Position numbers and translations under genes: made by a program
Assembly (NCBI GenBank): GCA_905216195.1
Contig: CAJMSX010000035.1
Location: 1-40,126, forward strand
Direction: 5' to 3'
DNA: 40,126 bases
Origin: an uncultured bacterium
GTDB lineage: Bacteria > Bacteroidota > Bacteroidia > Bacteroidales > Marinifilaceae
Notes under the pieces: generated by a model
What the model was told of the DNA's origin: nothing
Database searches by the model: none
Seen by the model: the letters and a program-made list of their open reading frames with translations, nothing else
Shown: positions 39,140-40,126 of the stretch, piece by piece
Numbering within the stretch: the first letter of the stretch is position 1
How the letters are laid out: every line of letters starts with the position of its first letter

Positions 39140-40126
39140 TTAAATAGTATCTTGCGGATGGAAATAATCATAAACAATTTTAGCTTTGGCCATTCCGACG
39201 ACTGCAACCAATTCTTCCAAAGCGGCACTTTTTATATTTTGTACCGATTTAAAATGCTGTATGAGCTGGGTTTCCGTTTTGGTTCCTATGCCCCTTATTT
39301 CATTTAATACACTGTGAGTCAATGGTTTTTCCCGCAATTTTCGATGAAAAGTAATCCCGAAACGATGAGCCTCATCCCGGATATGCATTAAAGTTTTTAA
39401 GGTAACTGAAGTTTTGGCTAATAGATAAGGATCCTTATCCCCCGGAAAATAAATCTCTTCCATTCGTTTTGCTAATCCAATTACCGGGATTTTGCCGTAC
39501 AAATCTAATTTTTTTAAGCTATTCAGAGCAGAATGTAATTGTCCTTTCCCTCCGTCTATCACAATCAAATCCGGTAATTCCTTTCCTTCATCCAGCACTC
39601 TTTTATACCTGCGGTAAATAATTTCTTCCATAGAAGCAAAATCATCGGGCCCGGTCACCGTTTTCACGTGAAACTTCCGGTATTCCTTTTTAGCCGGTCT
39701 TCCGTCGATAAAGACCACACAGGAAGCTACCGGATTCGTGCCCTGGGTATTGGAATTATCGAAACATTCCATCCGGTGAGGTAAAGCGGGTAATTTCAAT
39801 TCAGCCTTAATGCTCCTTAATACATTAAAACGGGTGTCCTCTTTTACTACGGTTCTTTGCCGGTCTTTATCCAATTTAAAATAAGCCACATTTCTTTCTG
39901 ACAATTCCAAAAGTTGCTTTTTATCACCGATTTTCGGAATCACATATTGAACACCGGAAAGCTGTACGTCAGGATAAAAAGGAACAATTATTTCTTGAGA
40001 AGTACTGTCCATAAATTGTCTCAATTCACAGATAGCAAAAGAAAAGATAGCCTCTTTTTCTTCCTCCAGCTTCTTTTCCAATTCAATCGTATGTACTTGA
40101 ATAACAGCACCATGTACTACTTTTAG
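39140..40126 (-). CDS. uvrC: Excinuclease ABC subunit C (partial, N-terminus off window)
   Basis: The frame is open to the right edge, so about 328 C-terminal residues of a protein near 600 residues are seen. They include the end of the UVR-motif linker, then the RNase H-like endonuclease domain with MECFDNSNTQGTNPVASCVVF (the catalytic aspartate), DLIVIDGGKGQL, VIGLAKRMEEIYF and the conserved RDEAHRFGITFHRK. The C-terminal helix-hairpin-helix pair (IRGIGTKTETQLIQHF, ALEELVAVVGM) is present. UvrC makes both incisions in nucleotide excision repair with UvrA and UvrB. The GIY-YIG half lies outside the window. It stops at TAA 39140. Confidence 0.95.
   Translation of the reverse strand, partial: LKVVHGAVIQVHTIELEKKLEEEKEAIFSFAICELRQFMDSTSQEIIVPFYPDVQLSGVQYVIPKIGDKKQLLELSERNVAYFKLDKDRQRTVVKEDTRFNVLRSIKAELKLPALPHRMECFDNSNTQGTNPVASCVVFIDGRPAKKEYRKFHVKTVTGPDDFASMEEIIYRRYKRVLDEGKELPDLIVIDGGKGQLHSALNSLKKLDLYGKIPVIGLAKRMEEIYFPGDKDPYLLAKTSVTLKTLMHIRDEAHRFGITFHRKLREKPLTHSVLNEIRGIGTKTETQLIQHFKSVQNIKSAALEELVAVVGMAKAKIVYDYFHPQDTI

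Overview
The window looks like a chromosomal core segment from a Bacteroidota member, most likely order Bacteroidales. The gene families (DUF4271–hemD–rnpA–yidD, the pheA–aminotransferase–tyrA–aroF/chorismate mutase operon, BF3164-like propeller lipoproteins, DUF3857 proteins) and the promoters (TTTG-N19-TAnnTTTG, the Bacteroides housekeeping type) point there. An Odoribacter/Butyricimonas-like source is a guess. I see no tRNA, rRNA, insertion sequence, prophage or CRISPR array.

Layout. 1-2457 (-): glycosyltransferase, LAB_N membrane protein and hemW (cut by the left edge). 2652-5970 (+): pyrH–dxs–Crp/Fnr regulator with ATGA overlaps. 6123-10918 (+): an aminotransferase, a PlsC-like acyltransferase, two small proteins, gltX and a DUF4870 protein, closed by a strong terminator. 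11021-14692 (+): a three-repeat exported protein and two tandem propeller lipoproteins. 14673-15671 (-): dusB. 15787-18765 (+): a small exported protein, ECF sigma factor, membrane anti-sigma-like protein and outer-membrane beta-barrel. 18846-22870 (-): the Phe/Tyr biosynthesis operon. 23409-26096 (+): polA. 26185-28418 (+): DUF4271, hemD, rnpA, yidD. 28583-30229 (+): S41 protease. 30379-37155 (+): a glycosidase-like secreted protein and two DUF3857 proteins. 37152-40126 (-): uvrC (cut by the right edge), a Tat-exported DUF362 protein and a DUF6599 protein.

Two regulatory systems stand out. First, the 538-base gap between pheA and polA holds, on the minus strand, a consensus promoter followed by two consecutive leader peptides very rich in Phe and Tyr codons. 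Each is followed by an intrinsic terminator, so the gap looks like a tandem transcription attenuator controlling the whole Phe/Tyr operon. Second, the bipartite motif GTAAC-N17-CGTC, with identical spacing, lies just upstream of three genes: the three-repeat exported protein (11021), the ECF sigma gene (16327) and the beta-barrel gene (17794). It is a good candidate for the promoter recognised by this sigma factor, giving a small autoregulated envelope regulon.

Other points of interest are a DNA polymerase I whose proofreading site looks degenerate, and a transglutaminase-like protein without catalytic residues encoded beside an intact paralogue.
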